Origin: Trogon surrucura
Lineage: Eukaryota > Chordata > Aves > Trogoniformes > Trogonidae
DNA: 64,000 bases
Assembly: GCA_020746105.1 (NCBI GenBank)
Contig: CM036628.1
Span: forward strand, 5,466,001-5,530,000
Direction: 5' to 3'
Position numbers and translations under genes: made by a program. Positions 50,701 through 61,350 of this stretch are shown here, piece after piece; the first letter of the stretch is position 1; each line of letters opens with the position of its first letter. Under the pieces are notes generated by a model, which did not search any database, was not told the DNA's origin, and saw only the letters and a program-made list of their open reading frames with translations.

Positions 50701-51274
50701 ATTTCCTCTGTCAATGGTATTTGCAAAAGCAAAATCTTTCTGCCAAGAAAAAGCATGCTGCATCATCTTTAATATGCAAACCTATGTTCATCTTAATACT
50801 GCCCTTGTTGCTAATAGCCGCAAGCTGACATCTGCTTCTGTTAGTGAGTTTTGTCTATGTCTCCAATAGCTATTTAAACAGAAAAGCCTATGCTTAGATG
50901 CAGAATTAAAACTATGAAGAAATTTTAGCTCCTTGATCTAGAAACCCTTGAGAAAATGTTTATTCAAAACACAAAATCTTCCTGCAAATAATTGGAGTAT
51001 CTTGGACCAGTCCAACAGTGTGATACAGAATATAGAGCTGCATTTCTAGAGACTCGTGGTGAGGCACAGGTTTCAGAGTAGCATTTTCCAAGCTCACTGT
51101 GGGAGTGTTTCAGCTGAACACAATTAGTGAGTTTAATGACTGGATTGCCCAATTAGTTTGCTTCCCTAGTATGTCAGAGATGTGTACAAGCTGTATCTCC
51201 TTCACTCCACTCAAATATTAGTTAATTGCTAAAGGCAGCCAGCGAAGCTGTCTTGCTGGCAGCTATGTCAAGAT
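47721..51274. other. Unique AT-rich non-coding sequence with one CpG cluster
   Basis: No gene recognised. T13 lies at 48321-48333. About 230 bases at 49530-49760 hold eight CpGs (for example GGCGGC, CCCGTCG, GAGCGGGG) in a setting where CpG is otherwise rare. This may be a small unmethylated regulatory element, but nothing else identifies it. A short inverted pair, GAGGCCAG and CTGGCCTT, lies at 49862-49869 and 49913-49920. Confidence 0.5.
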
Positions 51275-51410
51275 AGAATCATAGAACATTTTCGGCTGGA
51301 GGAGATCTTCAAGATCATCAAGTCCAACCTTTTCCCAGCCCTATCAATACCACTAAACCATGTCCTTAAGTGCAGCATCTACCTGTCTCTTAAGCACCTA
51401 TTAGATATGT
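51275..51410 (-). mobile_element. CR1 LINE, 3' end in minus orientation
   Basis: The plus strand opens with AGAATCATAGAACATTTTCG, then GGAGATCTTCAAGATCATCA, AGTCCAACC and CTAAACCATGTCC. This is the reverse complement of a CR1 3' UTR, with the terminal repeat at 51275. Similarity continues weakly through GCAGCATCTACCTGTC to about 51410, and perhaps to 51475 (TCAGTTGGGCATTGCTTCAA). Past that point it is too diverged to place. No coding frame remains. Confidence 0.88.
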
Positions 51411-52195
51411 CTAGTGCCTGTTGGCTCCGATCATTTTTCCAGACTGCTGTCTCAGTTGGGCATTGCTTCAAATGTCTAAAGGTACAGTACACTACAATAG
51501 ACTGGACAAAACCTTCCTGTTCTGCTTTTTAGGAATGCCATTTTGCTCTTGGACCCACACAGTTGGAGAGGACAGAAAGGAAGAGAAGAAGAAAAATAAG
51601 GATTATTTAGGAGGTGTCTGGTAATGGACAACAGTACTTCTTACTGCCTTTGACATCTGCTTCTATAGCAGTTTAGGCTGGAAATGCTTGATACAGTCTA
51701 ATGAGACCGATTTATCCTCTATTATACTGATCCACAGGAAAAATTAGGTTAGCATTAGGCTTGCGGTTGCTGTAGATTCAGACAGCTCCATTCTTTTTCT
51801 CCTCTCAGGTACCGAGGGATATTCTGTTTGTTATGGTTAGCACTGAAGAGCTTTGCAAAGACTTGCAGTTGCTGAAGTTTTGCCTCTTTCTCCACGTATA
51901 TGGCAATAGTAATGGGTGAAGGTTGTAAAGTTGAGTAAGCATTACTCTCTAAGTACAAACGTTATCTTCATGTGGCTACAGGTACATCACTCTCCTAGAG
52001 TGACCATTGTCTTGAGGAGGACTTCAGTTACTTTTTCTCTTGCACTGAAATTAATAGCATTTTTCATGAAGCCTGCATGAATTTTATGCCTTGCTAGCCT
52101 GGATGAATCCTGTCTCAGCCCTTCTGAAGTAATGTGCAATCACCACAGTCACTCCACTAACACCATTCATTAACTCATGTCATCAGAATATTAGC
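51411..52195. other. Non-coding sequence, nothing firm
   Basis: The first ~65 bases may be diverged CR1. The rest is unique AT-rich DNA running up to the solo LTR. Short open frames at 51421-51624 and 51755-51958 have no recognisable content. Confidence 0.5.
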
Positions 52196-52717
52196 TGTGC
52201 TCGTTTTGGCTTTTCCATAGTAGCTAGTATGGGGCTGTGTTTTGGGTTTGTGCTGAAGACAATGTTGGTAGCACAGGGATGGTTTTTGCTATCACTGAGC
52301 AGGGCTTACGCAGAGTCAAGACCTTTTCTGCTCCTCACCCCACCCCACCAGCAAGGAGACTGGGGGTGCAGAAGGAGTTGGGAGGGGGCACAGCTGCCCC
52401 CAGCTGACCAAAGGGGAGTCCCAGACTGTGTGATGACATGCTCAACAGTAAAACAAGCTGGGGGAAGAAAAAAGAAAGGGGGACACTCAAAGTGATGGCG
52501 TTTGTCTTCCCAACTGCCATGTGTGCTGGAGCCCGGCTTTCCTGGGGGAAAGTGGAGAATGAATTCCTTCATTCATTTTGCTTTACCTATTAAACTGTCT
52601 TTATCTTAACCCATTAGTTTTCTCACTTTTACTCTTCTGATTCTCTCCCCTGTCCTGCTGTGGAGTGAGCAAGGGGCTCCATGGGGCTGAGCTGCCAGCT
52701 GCAGTTAACCCGTGATA
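52196..52717 (+). mobile_element. Solo LTR of a bird endogenous retrovirus
   Basis: A 522-bp solo LTR in plus orientation. I recognise successive landmarks of an LTR type abundant in bird genomes: TGTGCT start, GTATGGGGCTGTGTTTTGGG, CTCACCCCACCCCACCAGC, AAGCTGGGGGAAGAA, GTGATGGCGTTTGTCTTCCC and CTATTAAACTGTCTTTATCT, with the poly(A) signal ATTAAA at 52589-52594. It ends GTTAACCCGTGATA; the usual terminal CA has become TA. The flanking 5-mers TTAGC (52191-52195) and TTAAC (52718-52722) look like a target-site duplication with one mutation. The TATA-box position expected just before the AAGCTGGGGG block reads AGTAAAAC, so the promoter is probably weakened. No internal retroviral sequence or second LTR lies nearby, as expected after LTR-LTR recombination. 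The open frames here are not genes. The family name is uncertain. Confidence 0.92.
52589..52594 (+). promoter_or_regulatory. LTR polyadenylation signal
   Basis: The hexamer ATTAAA sits in CTATTAAACTGTC, at the place where this LTR type carries its polyadenylation signal. It defines the R region and the plus orientation of the solo LTR. It could still act as a cryptic 3' end for transcripts crossing the locus. Confidence 0.6.
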
Positions 52718-54150
52718 TTAACTTAGGCAGTGAGGATTTCCCCTATTTATCTTCCAGAGTTTGTTTTTTGAGTATCAACATTTCAAGTAGCCTTTGATAA
52801 TCTTTTAGTGACATCAGAGAAAAAGATCCTGTCAACAGTTCAATTTAAAATTTTATTTTTTACACTTGTAAGGTAATACTGACAATAATTCACCTCTCTT
52901 CCACGTTGAACTATTTAAAATATGTCTCTATGGGTTCCATGCTGTCATCTGCAAACTGATGAATCTGAACCTTATGACAGCATTGCCAGAAAGAGGCTGG
53001 CTGTTCCTTTACACTAAGCATGTTCTTTCTGTGCAGATAATAAATTCCAGAAATTTCTACAGTATTTGTTCTTAAAGAACAACTACTTCTGACATCGAGG
53101 CCAAGTCTGAGTGGGCTGTATATGAGTAAAGAGTGACACGGATGAGAGGCAGGGTATGTTACCCTGTGCCTTTTTAAAGAAAAATGGATTATTTGAAGGA
53201 AGAGTCACAAGATGATAAATGGATTAAGTATTAATTGGCTGTAAGTGACTCCAGAGGGAGGACAGACAGCTTGAATACAATTTGTAGTCTTAGTCCAGGA
53301 AACTATTTCCCCTCACAGGTGCTCCAAAGAAGAGCTGTGGCCTTGGAAAAGGAGAAGGTGGGCAAGCTTCTTGCCTGGGCATGACACCATCTAAAAATGA
53401 ACTGCAGCTAATGAAATATTCTCCCTGCATTTGCCTCTATTCATTATGCCAGATTAATGAATGCTAAGCCAAATTTAATCAATGTTTTCATGACTAGTAG
53501 CAAATTCTTAGAATTTACAAGAACCTGTTATTTATTCTTAATAACACTAACTGTCCCAGTTCAAAGCACACATTAATATAAGTCAGGTTCATGGTCCATG
53601 AAATAATTTAACTGTAGACTGAGTGAATTTAGCTGTATGTTTTCACATTATTTTTTATTTGGAGAAATTATGAGCTTGTAGAATGTTCCTGGTGTTTTGG
53701 ATTTTTCCACCCTGGTGTTTGATTAGAGGCAAAGGATGTTGTCTGTTTAATAACTGTGAGTCATAAGAGAGTCTAAACACCTGATGTAATGATGTATTTT
53801 GCAGCGAAGGGCTCAGGGTTGTGCTAATACTTTGTAATAAGGATAGGACTACCTTTAAATGAAGTCACCTGATAAACAAGAAAGATGAGGTTTTCCTGGC
53901 AAACTTGTTTCCTATGTAAAACTAAACCAGACCTGTTTATGCTCCTAAATCGCATTTGTAAAGTGCCCCATTCCAATATTTAGGCATCATACAAATAAGT
54001 AGTGAAGAAGCATTTCTTTCCTTTTGTGCAACTTGGATTACCTTATTAGACTGACTCATTCATTAGGAATGTGGATCTAAAGGGAAATCCAATGTACAAT
54101 GGGAATCCTTGACTGGGAAGAAGAACACACCAATTTGTGGAAGATACAAG

Positions 54151-54209
54151 AAAATAATAAATAATAATTAAAAAAAATAAATAAATCGATCAATAAATAA
54201 ATAAATAAA
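54151..54209 (+). repeat. (TAAA)n microsatellite, interrupted
   Basis: AAAATAATAAATAATAATT, A8, TAAATAAAT, a CGATCA interruption, then ATAAATAAATAAATAAAG. It is an imperfect tetranucleotide repeat that also gives the hydrophobic low-complexity stretch in the minus-strand open frame over it. Confidence 0.9.
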
Positions 54210-54897
54210 GCCAAGTGACAAAAGCTCCAAAGAATGCCCAAAGTTTTCAAAATCTCTTTTGTTGACAAAATCCCTTTGAAAACACATTTTTTTAATTGAC
54301 AATTTTGATTGGGGGTAAAAAAAAAAGAAAAAGGACAACTTTGTGAATAAATACAGTGACAGTTATCAAGAAAAAATGATAAATCCCCACCTTTTTCTAG
54401 GTCAAGAATTGGGAGAACTACACATTGTTTTTAGTAGCAGCTTCTGAAATGTACTATCACAGAAGGAAATTGCGGTTCATTATATTCTTCCATTGCTGAA
54501 CATAAATATGCAGGGACCCCAAAAAATAATTCTCGAAGAGGTAATTAAAATTTGTAATGCCCATGATAGATGGAGGAAAGGGGGAAAAATATAACAGCTT
54601 GTGTTTAAGTAAATCATAATCTTAGGAAGAACCTGGGATGGTGTATGACCTGTAGCTCTTTGGAGCATAGTGGGGGAGACAGTCATATCCTTCTGAAGAG
54701 ATAGAAGCTTACCTGGTTGCTGATAAGCAGCTTAAATGCTCTGCTCTGAAATCTAAATTAGGTAGAAACCTTGCTCTTGAGTTCTGCCTTAGTTATTCCC
54801 TTGAGTACTAAAATTACTCTATATTCATCTACTGTACTGTAGTGACCCAATACATTGCCCAGCTTCTCCTAGTTATCTTTTGAAGGACAATTTTTTC

Positions 54898-54914
54898 TTT
54901 TTTTTTTTTTTTTT
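54898..54914 (+). repeat. T17 homopolymer
   Basis: Seventeen T residues preceded by T6-C, the longest homopolymer in the window. No retroposed sequence is recognised beside it. Confidence 0.9.
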
Positions 54915-56142
54915 ATCCCTGTGTTGTTAGATCAGGAAGATTCTCTTTTGCCTTACATTAATAAGACTCCCAGAAAGTCTATGTGTTAACTATCATAAAT
55001 CAAGCGTTTGAAGTCTGTGGGCAATCGTTTAATATTTGGCTGAGTTTTAGCGTGGGAATTCAATTTTTGTTTTACTCTAGGAGAGCATGTTTTATGAATG
55101 TATTTAATTGTATTTATTGTATATACAATATCTGCATGACATTATTTTAGTGTGAAGATTAACCTCTATTAAGAAATACTAAGAAGTGAATTTTCAGTCA
55201 CCCGTACCATTTAGTCCTTAAGTAGTACTCAGGTTCCTAGCTCAGACTTCAAGGGAAGCCCCGTCCATGCAGTTTTGTGTTTTGCTGATAATGTCCTATT
55301 AGTAGGGTATCCTTCCTGCTTGATGCACAAGAAACTGAAGGATCGAGACCCCCCCTTGAGATTTCACATGCTTTTTTATCTGCTCTCTTCAAAGCTAATT
55401 TCTAATATTTCCACTCCAGTATCGACTGATCCCTCAGTTACTTCCAGTTCAGTGGCAAAAACTCTTTTCATTTACTAGAATTAGCAAAGTGAGCAAATCT
55501 ATAAAACCTGAATCAGGCAACTTAGAGGACATGACTTTGAAATAAAGAAGCCTGATCACGCTTTGGGATTTTATAGTTAATCTGAACTTCATAATTAACA
55601 TATAGATCTGTAGTAATCTGAATTTAATCTCTTCAAATTCAGTGTCATTCTCTCTCTTAACAAAATGCCAAAGGTCTCCCTTTTACTTTATTTTCATTTC
55701 AACCTTCTTATGAAGCTGATTTCTCAAAGTCCAGAATAATTCCCTCTTAAATTAAAAATAATATTTTATTCTCTTCACCAGAAATTGATGGGTTTGTGGT
55801 CATCTTCCAGTTCTCTGAGAAGTAGAAAAGTGCAAAGTTCTTGCCTTTTTATGTTAGCTTTCTAGATGGGATAATTTTTATGAGAAGAAAATACCTGCAG
55901 ACAGCCTCTTGTTCCACAGAGGACTTATACATGCTGGGCTTCAGTTAAAAAAGAGCTGCTGAAAATGTCAAAACAAAACAATTAGGGAAAGATTAATTGC
56001 ATTTTTCAGGGAGCTAACCTTTGTTTTAAAAAAAAATAAAAATACTGTAGGATTTTTCCTCTTAGTTCAAGTATTGCTGGGGGCTGCTGGGTTTTTAGGT
56101 GTTTTTTTTTTTCATGTTAACTCACGCCATCTCACTTTGCAG

Positions 56143-56319
56143 AAAGTAGAATATAGAGAGCATATGGAGCAGGAGATTGTAGAAGGAAGAAAGAATAGTC
56201 CTGTGATTAAGACAGCAGAATTAATTAGAGATACTTTTCCCTTCCTCTGTAGATTTCCTTGCAATGCTAGGGTGACCTTACAGCAAGAAGTCTTCACCAT
56301 ATGGTCTTGCAGGCTTTCT
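56143..56319 (+). other. Candidate internal exon (unproven)
   Basis: A 177-nt segment with splice-like limits. Upstream lie a T11 run (56102-56112), a branch-point-like TTAAC with A at 56120, and CTCACTTTGCAG ending at 56142. Downstream is the donor-like GTAAGT at 56320-56325. In one frame the segment is open for exactly 59 codons (phase 0 at both ends), beginning KVEYREHMEQEIVEG, and the frame stays open to 56502. No protein family is recognised, and codon use cannot be tested by eye. It could be an exon of a coding or non-coding gene crossing the window, or chance. Confidence 0.2.
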
Positions 56320-56906
56320 GTAAGTCCCATTTTCAGAATATTCACGCTCTGTGGAGGGTCTTGGAGTATATTACCTGCAGACCAAGATGAGTTTAGATCC
56401 AGCCAGACATGCACCACCTCTGGTCCAGATGCAAACAGTCCTATTAATGCCATGTTGTGCCTGCTACAGCATCTTGCTTGCAGGAGATGCCCGTTACCAT
56501 AGGCTCATTGCTTCTGCACCAGGTTTGCTTACACACATCAAAGCCTAGATGAGCCTAGTTCTGCCAGTGTTTGCCCAAGCCGTAGTATAAATTCTCCATT
56601 TTCTGGCAATGATAGCTTAAGCAGCTCAAGATACTGGTTATTTCAAAGCCCATAAACATGTAACACTCTTTGCCTTAGTCTTGCATCCTTAAAATGTGTG
56701 AGTAACACCACCTTTTGTCTTTCCAATGTGTGAGATTAAAAATGCCAGGGGAGATTTTCACCCTAGAGAAAACTGGGGACCTCTTCTCATAGCGGCGAAA
56801 CAAGTTCTGTGGTTACACTGTGGGAAGAGAAGAACTCTTAAAAAATATGTTGCTGGTAAGTATTTCCACTATCTGGGCCTTGTCTTATTCTGTTGGCCAG
56901 AGTTCA
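56320..56906. other. Non-coding sequence, nothing recognised
   Basis: Average composition. No repeat family or RNA gene is recognised before the CR1 tail. Overlapping open frames at 56112-56548 on both strands have no identifiable domain. Confidence 0.5.
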
Positions 56907-57027
56907 TGGAACATCTGGACAGTGCCCTTAGTCATATGGTTTAGCTTTAGGTAGCCCTGTGAGGAGCTGGGAGTTGGAATGGATGATCCTTACGATCTTG
57001 TCCAACTTGAGATACTCTGTAATTCTT
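56907..57027 (+). mobile_element. CR1 LINE, 3' tail
   Basis: It begins ATGGAACATCTGGACAGTGC and continues TAGTCATATGGTTTAG, AGGTAGCCCTGTGAGGAGC, TGGGAGTTGGAATGGATGAT and CCTTACGATC, with a decayed TCCAACTTGAGATACTC and terminal TGTAATTCT. This is the end of the CR1 second ORF plus its 3' UTR; the GGTTTAG stop is at about 56939-56945. It is 5'-truncated and moderately diverged. A perfect 9-bp hairpin lies 27 bases downstream. Confidence 0.88.
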
Positions 57028-57053
57028 TGCTGCAATTCAAATGAAAGATTTTA

Positions 57054-57076
57054 GTATCTACAGTGTATGTAGATAC
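57054..57076. repeat. 9-bp perfect inverted repeat, 5-nt loop
   Basis: GTATCTACA (57054-57062), loop GTGTA, TGTAGATAC (57068-57076). It lies just beyond a CR1 3' end. It is not a T-rich terminator-type hairpin. Function unknown. Confidence 0.75.
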
Positions 57077-57079
57077 CGT

Positions 57080-57330
57080 GTCCTTGGTCTCATGGTGTCT
57101 ATGCTGTGGCAGGTGCATTCCCTGGCTAATTTGGATCTAGCCCACTAGGCTAGGGGTACACCCAACAAGTTGGCTGGAAGCCAGTGGGAGGCCAATATGT
57201 CTTTGACCACAGCTCAGATTTGACTGAGCTTTAAAACATGGTCCTGCCAGGGGTGTGTTGGAGCAAGTCCCTGCAGATCAGCAGGTCCTGCAGGTGGGGC
57301 AGAACCTCCGCCTTGGTCTTGGACACCAGC
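57080..57330. other. Moderately G+C-rich block of unknown origin
   Basis: About 250 bases richer in G+C than the flanks, with short internal inverted motifs (TAGCCCACTAGGCTA, CTGGAAGCCAG) and CTGCAGATCAGCAGG. The minus strand carries a 71-codon open frame at 57231-57446 that matches nothing I recognise. The compact character and its position next to a CR1 tail suggest a fragment of an unrecognised retroelement, but no diagnostic end or motif is seen. Confidence 0.3.
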
Positions 57331-58296
57331 CAGGGTAACTCTTTGAGGTTGAGAGTCCTCATCTTTGTGTGAGTGAGTGTATATACAATCTGGATCATTA
57401 TTCTCAGTTTAAGAGTTGGGTGTAGTGTAGCAATTGCTCTTCTCAACCAATACGAGAACTTGAGAATTTGTGGGAGCTTTCATGTCTAAGTAAACTCAGC
57501 TTAATTACACTTGTGGATTAGCTGAGAATAGGAGCACCCCTCACACAAACATACAGCAGGGTGTAATGCTGACTAAATTCACTACGGGAAGGAACAGACA
57601 CTTCTCTGGGCTTTCAATGTATTAAAAGTATGTGTTACACAAAGGGCAGAAAAAGAATCAAGGGCTGCTTGTGGGTTTGTTTTGTTTTTCTTCCAGCAAA
57701 CGACAATTTAATTTAGGAAGGTAAAAAAGAGTACGCAGAAAGTGAAGAAATTCTTCCTACTACAGAGCATGAAATTAGGATGCTGACTTTGTTTTTCCTG
57801 TTCATTAGCAGTTTTCTGACTTTTTCTTTATGGCAGAAATTTAGAGAATGTCTGTTTACTGGATTTAAACAGGGTGTAAAACTTTACAAATTATAGTGAA
57901 TCAAATACATCCTGCTCATCAATTCTTTTGATGGAAATAGATGCTCCATAATAGCATGGTACCACATGGCAGTCAATTGAAACTCTATTTCAGAGTAGTG
58001 GGGTTCTCCAGAGACACAGATCTCCAATATCATGCATCTAATTGCAGAATTGAGGCCTTGAGGATTTATGTCCATCTAATGAATTTTTTTGTGACCTCAT
58101 TTTCTAAAGCAGGAGCAGCTTATTTCTCTTCTTGCCAATAAGAACTGGGCTGGAGGAAAGTGACTTGTATGACTTTGAAGTATTGAATCATTCATTTATT
58201 CACGGAAATAATTACCTGATGTGGTTTTACATGAATTGTTTTGCTGTTGTACTCAATAGTAATTTTATCTTGATTTTGGATCATTGCAAGTGTTAA

Positions 58297-58519
58297 CAAA
58301 AAAAAACAAGAAACCCCTCAAACAAAAAAACCCCACCCAATCAAAAATAAAGTAGGTTTTCCTCTTAATATTGAATGCTAATTTCTCTTTTGTGTTAGGT
58401 GACTAAGTACCTATCACCAGAAATAAAATCTTTGAATAGAAACAGCTAAACATAATGTCTGTTAAATATGGGAGGAAAAAAAAAAACAAAAAAACCCCAC
58501 AAACCAAAAAAAGCCCCAC
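58297..58519 (+). repeat. Two A-rich/CCCC low-complexity runs
   Basis: AACAAAAAAAAACAAGAAACC, CAAACAAAAAAACCCCACCC (58297-58352) and AAAAAAAAAAACAAAAAAACC, CCACAAACCAAAAAAAGCCC (58475-58519), separated by about 120 bases of ordinary sequence. A similar run lies at 45851-45887, and the reverse complement near 60098-60110. They are low-complexity runs of no identified origin. Confidence 0.75.
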
Positions 58520-60050
58520 ACTGCTGAAAGTGCAGTTGAGATTCTAGCCCGGGTGTTGGGTGACTTCTGCAGCATTGGCTTGGTGCAGAGATATTTGAAA
58601 AAATTAAACCCCTGTAATGTTCCTTCTAGGGGAAGGTAACATACAGAAAATTAAATTAGTCTCCTGCTGAGGTCAGAAAGAGGTTTTCCCAAGGTCTATC
58701 CTGTTAGATTCTTTACCTTCCGCTCCTCTTTAAGATGGGCTGGGTGAAGGAGGTGAGAGCCACTCTGGGGTGCAGCACTTGAAAACAAATACTCCAGAGC
58801 CTGGAGTAAGTTTTAATTTTACTTGTTCATCTCTTCAGCTCCATAACATTTAGGTTTTAAAAGTCTTTAGTATATGTTTTATGCAAACTGTATAATAATT
58901 AAGATTTTTTTTTGAGGGTGTATTGAATGGTAGGCAAGTTAATGGAGAATTCCATCCTTATGTAGTGTAATTAGTCTGGGTATTATTGACAGTTTCTATT
59001 TCCTGTGTTAAGCAACCCTCATGTTGGTGGTTTGTGTTGAAGTTAGAGGGGCTTGATAGATTTCAGAATACCCTTTTTTTTTGTTTGTTTTCTTTTAATA
59101 GATTTCTGTAGCAGGTGTATAGAATTGCTCATGCAGAGTTTAATGTCCAGTCCTCACAACATTTCAACTAGACTGTGCATGAACTAGCTTTTATACTGCC
59201 ACTAGAAAAAAGTCTCACACTGTTTTATAAAAACACTTCCACTTCAGTAATGAGTGCAGGAGAAACTTATTACCTGAGATTTTTAGATCAACTGCCTTTA
59301 ATTGTCATTGCTGCCAATGATGCTTTGAAACCCAACTCTAAGTTTATCATATAACATTTGGTATCAGCTGTAAAATTGTCCAATGTTCAACTGAATGGCA
59401 GATTTTATTATCCTTCCAAAAGGTTTTAATTAAGATATTTGGAGGCCAAACAGCTGTGCATGGAAATGATTACTTCAGCTGAAAAATCAACTTTAAAACC
59501 CTTAGTTTCAATTATTTAATTTATGTACCATATCTTCTGCTTGTCATAGAAACCCAAATTGAACTAGTAGAAATTGCAGGTGCGCTTCCGCTGCTACAAA
59601 CGTGGGAACTGAAAATGAAAATGAGCATGGGAGTCATCTTTTTTTTATTTGTAGAATGCTACATTGCTACACCCTGACATGAGCAAGTCGCTATAAGAAA
59701 GAATTGAGCCTGGGCCACTGGGGGCTGAGACTGGAAAGCCAGGAAGACTTGTAGTAGTGCATGACTGGGTGGTTAAAATTAAAGACTGTTAATACTGGGG
59801 TTTTCGCCACTATTTTCTAGGAATGTTCTTTCTTGTATCCATAACATCCAAGTGTAGAGTATCTTGTGATCACTCACGATAATCTTTTTTTGGAATGTGG
59901 GCTGCTTTTTCCTTGGAGTTTTTTTTTGTTATGGCTGTGTCTGCCTCAGATTTTATGTATGACTCAAGCTGACAGGGTTCTATATGCAAATCTATAGGAA
60001 CTTATTTGTTTGATGAGGGTTAGGGACAGTGCAGGGAAAGAGGTTATTTT

Positions 60051-60113
60051 TGTGGTTTCAGGTGGTTGGTTGTTTGGGGTTTTTTGAGGGGGGATTGTGG
60101 GGTTTTTTTTGTT
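60051..60113 (+). repeat. G/T-rich low-complexity run
   Basis: TGTGGTTTCAGGTGGTTGG, TTGTTTGGGGTTTTTTGAGG, GGGGATTGTGGGG, then T8. G-runs of 4, 6 and 4 (60076-60079, 60088-60093, 60099-60102) plus upstream GG pairs could form a two- or three-layer G-quadruplex on the plus strand. No element family recognised. Confidence 0.75.
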
Positions 60114-61290
60114 CGCTTTTCAAATCCCAATCAGCAAATTTTACTGTCACCCTCAGAAATGCACTGTGCACGTGCGCATGTTAGGAAGCTGCTTTCTATC
60201 TAGAGTTCAAGGTTTTATTGATGAAAATTCCATAATATGTAATTCTGGCAGCATGTACAAAAATTCTCAAAGCTTCTTCTGTCTGTACAGCAAACTGCAG
60301 CAGGCTAGGGGTTCCTAGAAGCCCTCACAACTGTTGGGTTAAATTGCTTTAATTTTTTTCTAATTTACTGCCTCAATAGGTTTGAAAGTTGGAAGTAGCC
60401 TTGAAGTCTGAATGGAGAAATGCAGTATTCTGAACTCACCAAAGGAGTTAGTGGTGTCCAAGACCAGGGACTGAACAACCTTATAGCACCTTTCTTGTTG
60501 CAAGGGCTAGAACCCACTAGGGTGTGATGGTGGGCATAGTGAATATTCACAGGGAGTCTTTTCCCTGTGCCTCTCATCCTCTTTGTGCCTATCTTAGCTC
60601 TTTCTCTTCCTTTCCTGAAACAAACTCCTAGAACATGACTGAAGAGCTGCGTATGCTACTTCTATAAAATAAATAATAATATATGACCCATTTAAAAGCC
60701 TCTTTCCTGGCAGACGCATCTTGTCTGTCATAGGTATCTAACTCAGAGACACAGTAGGTTTACAGCCATTAGGAGATGTTGTAGGTTAGGTTCTGTTCGC
60801 TAACCTTGTAAAAAATACCCTGCACACATTTTGACAAAGGAGAGCTGCACCTCTTAGAAAGAATGCTATAGCCTGGCAAGATTCTTACTTTAAAATGCTT
60901 TCCAAAAAGGAAGAGATGTGGGAGACTTTCATATAGTGGAAGGGCAAGAAAGCAAATGTTCACACTGTGTTCACTTTCCAATATGCAAGAACAGCTTCCC
61001 AAAATAAAGCAAAAGTAAAATCAGAAGAGAACTTCAGTGGCAACAAAATATAGTAATTTTTCAGTTGAATTTCAAGTTGTGCTTTCTTTATTTGCTGCAC
61101 TCCCTCGCAACTGATACACCCTTGGCTGATAACTTAGAGATAGAATAGAAAAAAAAATGTATAGGAATATCCTCTCCTCTCTGTCTCATGTAGTTCTGAT
61201 ATAGTCCCTAAAGGGTGAAAGGATTTCCCCTTCAGTCCCCTTGAATTTAGGAGGTAATGATGGGATTTACCACTGTGTTCAAGAAACAGC

Positions 61291-61350
61291 TAAAAGGTAA
61301 TATGTAGGAAAGTAAACTGTCAAAAGGTAATATCTAGGAAGGTAAAGTGG
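61291..61350 (+). repeat. 30-bp tandem duplication, two copies
   Basis: Units at 61291-61320 and 61321-61350 share AAAAGGTAATAT, TAGGAA and GTAAA cores and match at 25 of 30 positions. It is a diverged, therefore not recent, head-to-tail duplication. No third copy is seen. Confidence 0.9.

Larger units (their letters stand above)
52718..56142. other. Unique AT-rich non-coding sequence
   Basis: No gene recognised. It holds the (TAAA)n run at 54151-54209 and T17 at 54898-54914. A stretch at 53395-53560 is non-repetitive and rich in homeodomain-like ATTA cores (CTAATGAAAT, GATTAATGAATG), as conserved non-coding elements often are. Conservation cannot be tested here. Confidence 0.5.
57331..61290. 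other. Unique AT-rich non-coding sequence with low-complexity runs
   Basis: No gene recognised. Two A-rich runs with CCCC interruptions lie at 58297-58352 and 58475-58519, and a G/T-rich run at 60051-60113. The interval 59270-59560 is non-repetitive, with TAATTG, CATTGCTGCCAATGATGC and AGCTGTGCATGGAAATGATT, and has the look of a conserved non-coding element. This is an impression only. Open frames are short. Confidence 0.5.

Noticed and set aside
52229-52572. Open frames of 61-88 codons on both strands
   Set aside because: They lie within the solo LTR, which does not encode protein.
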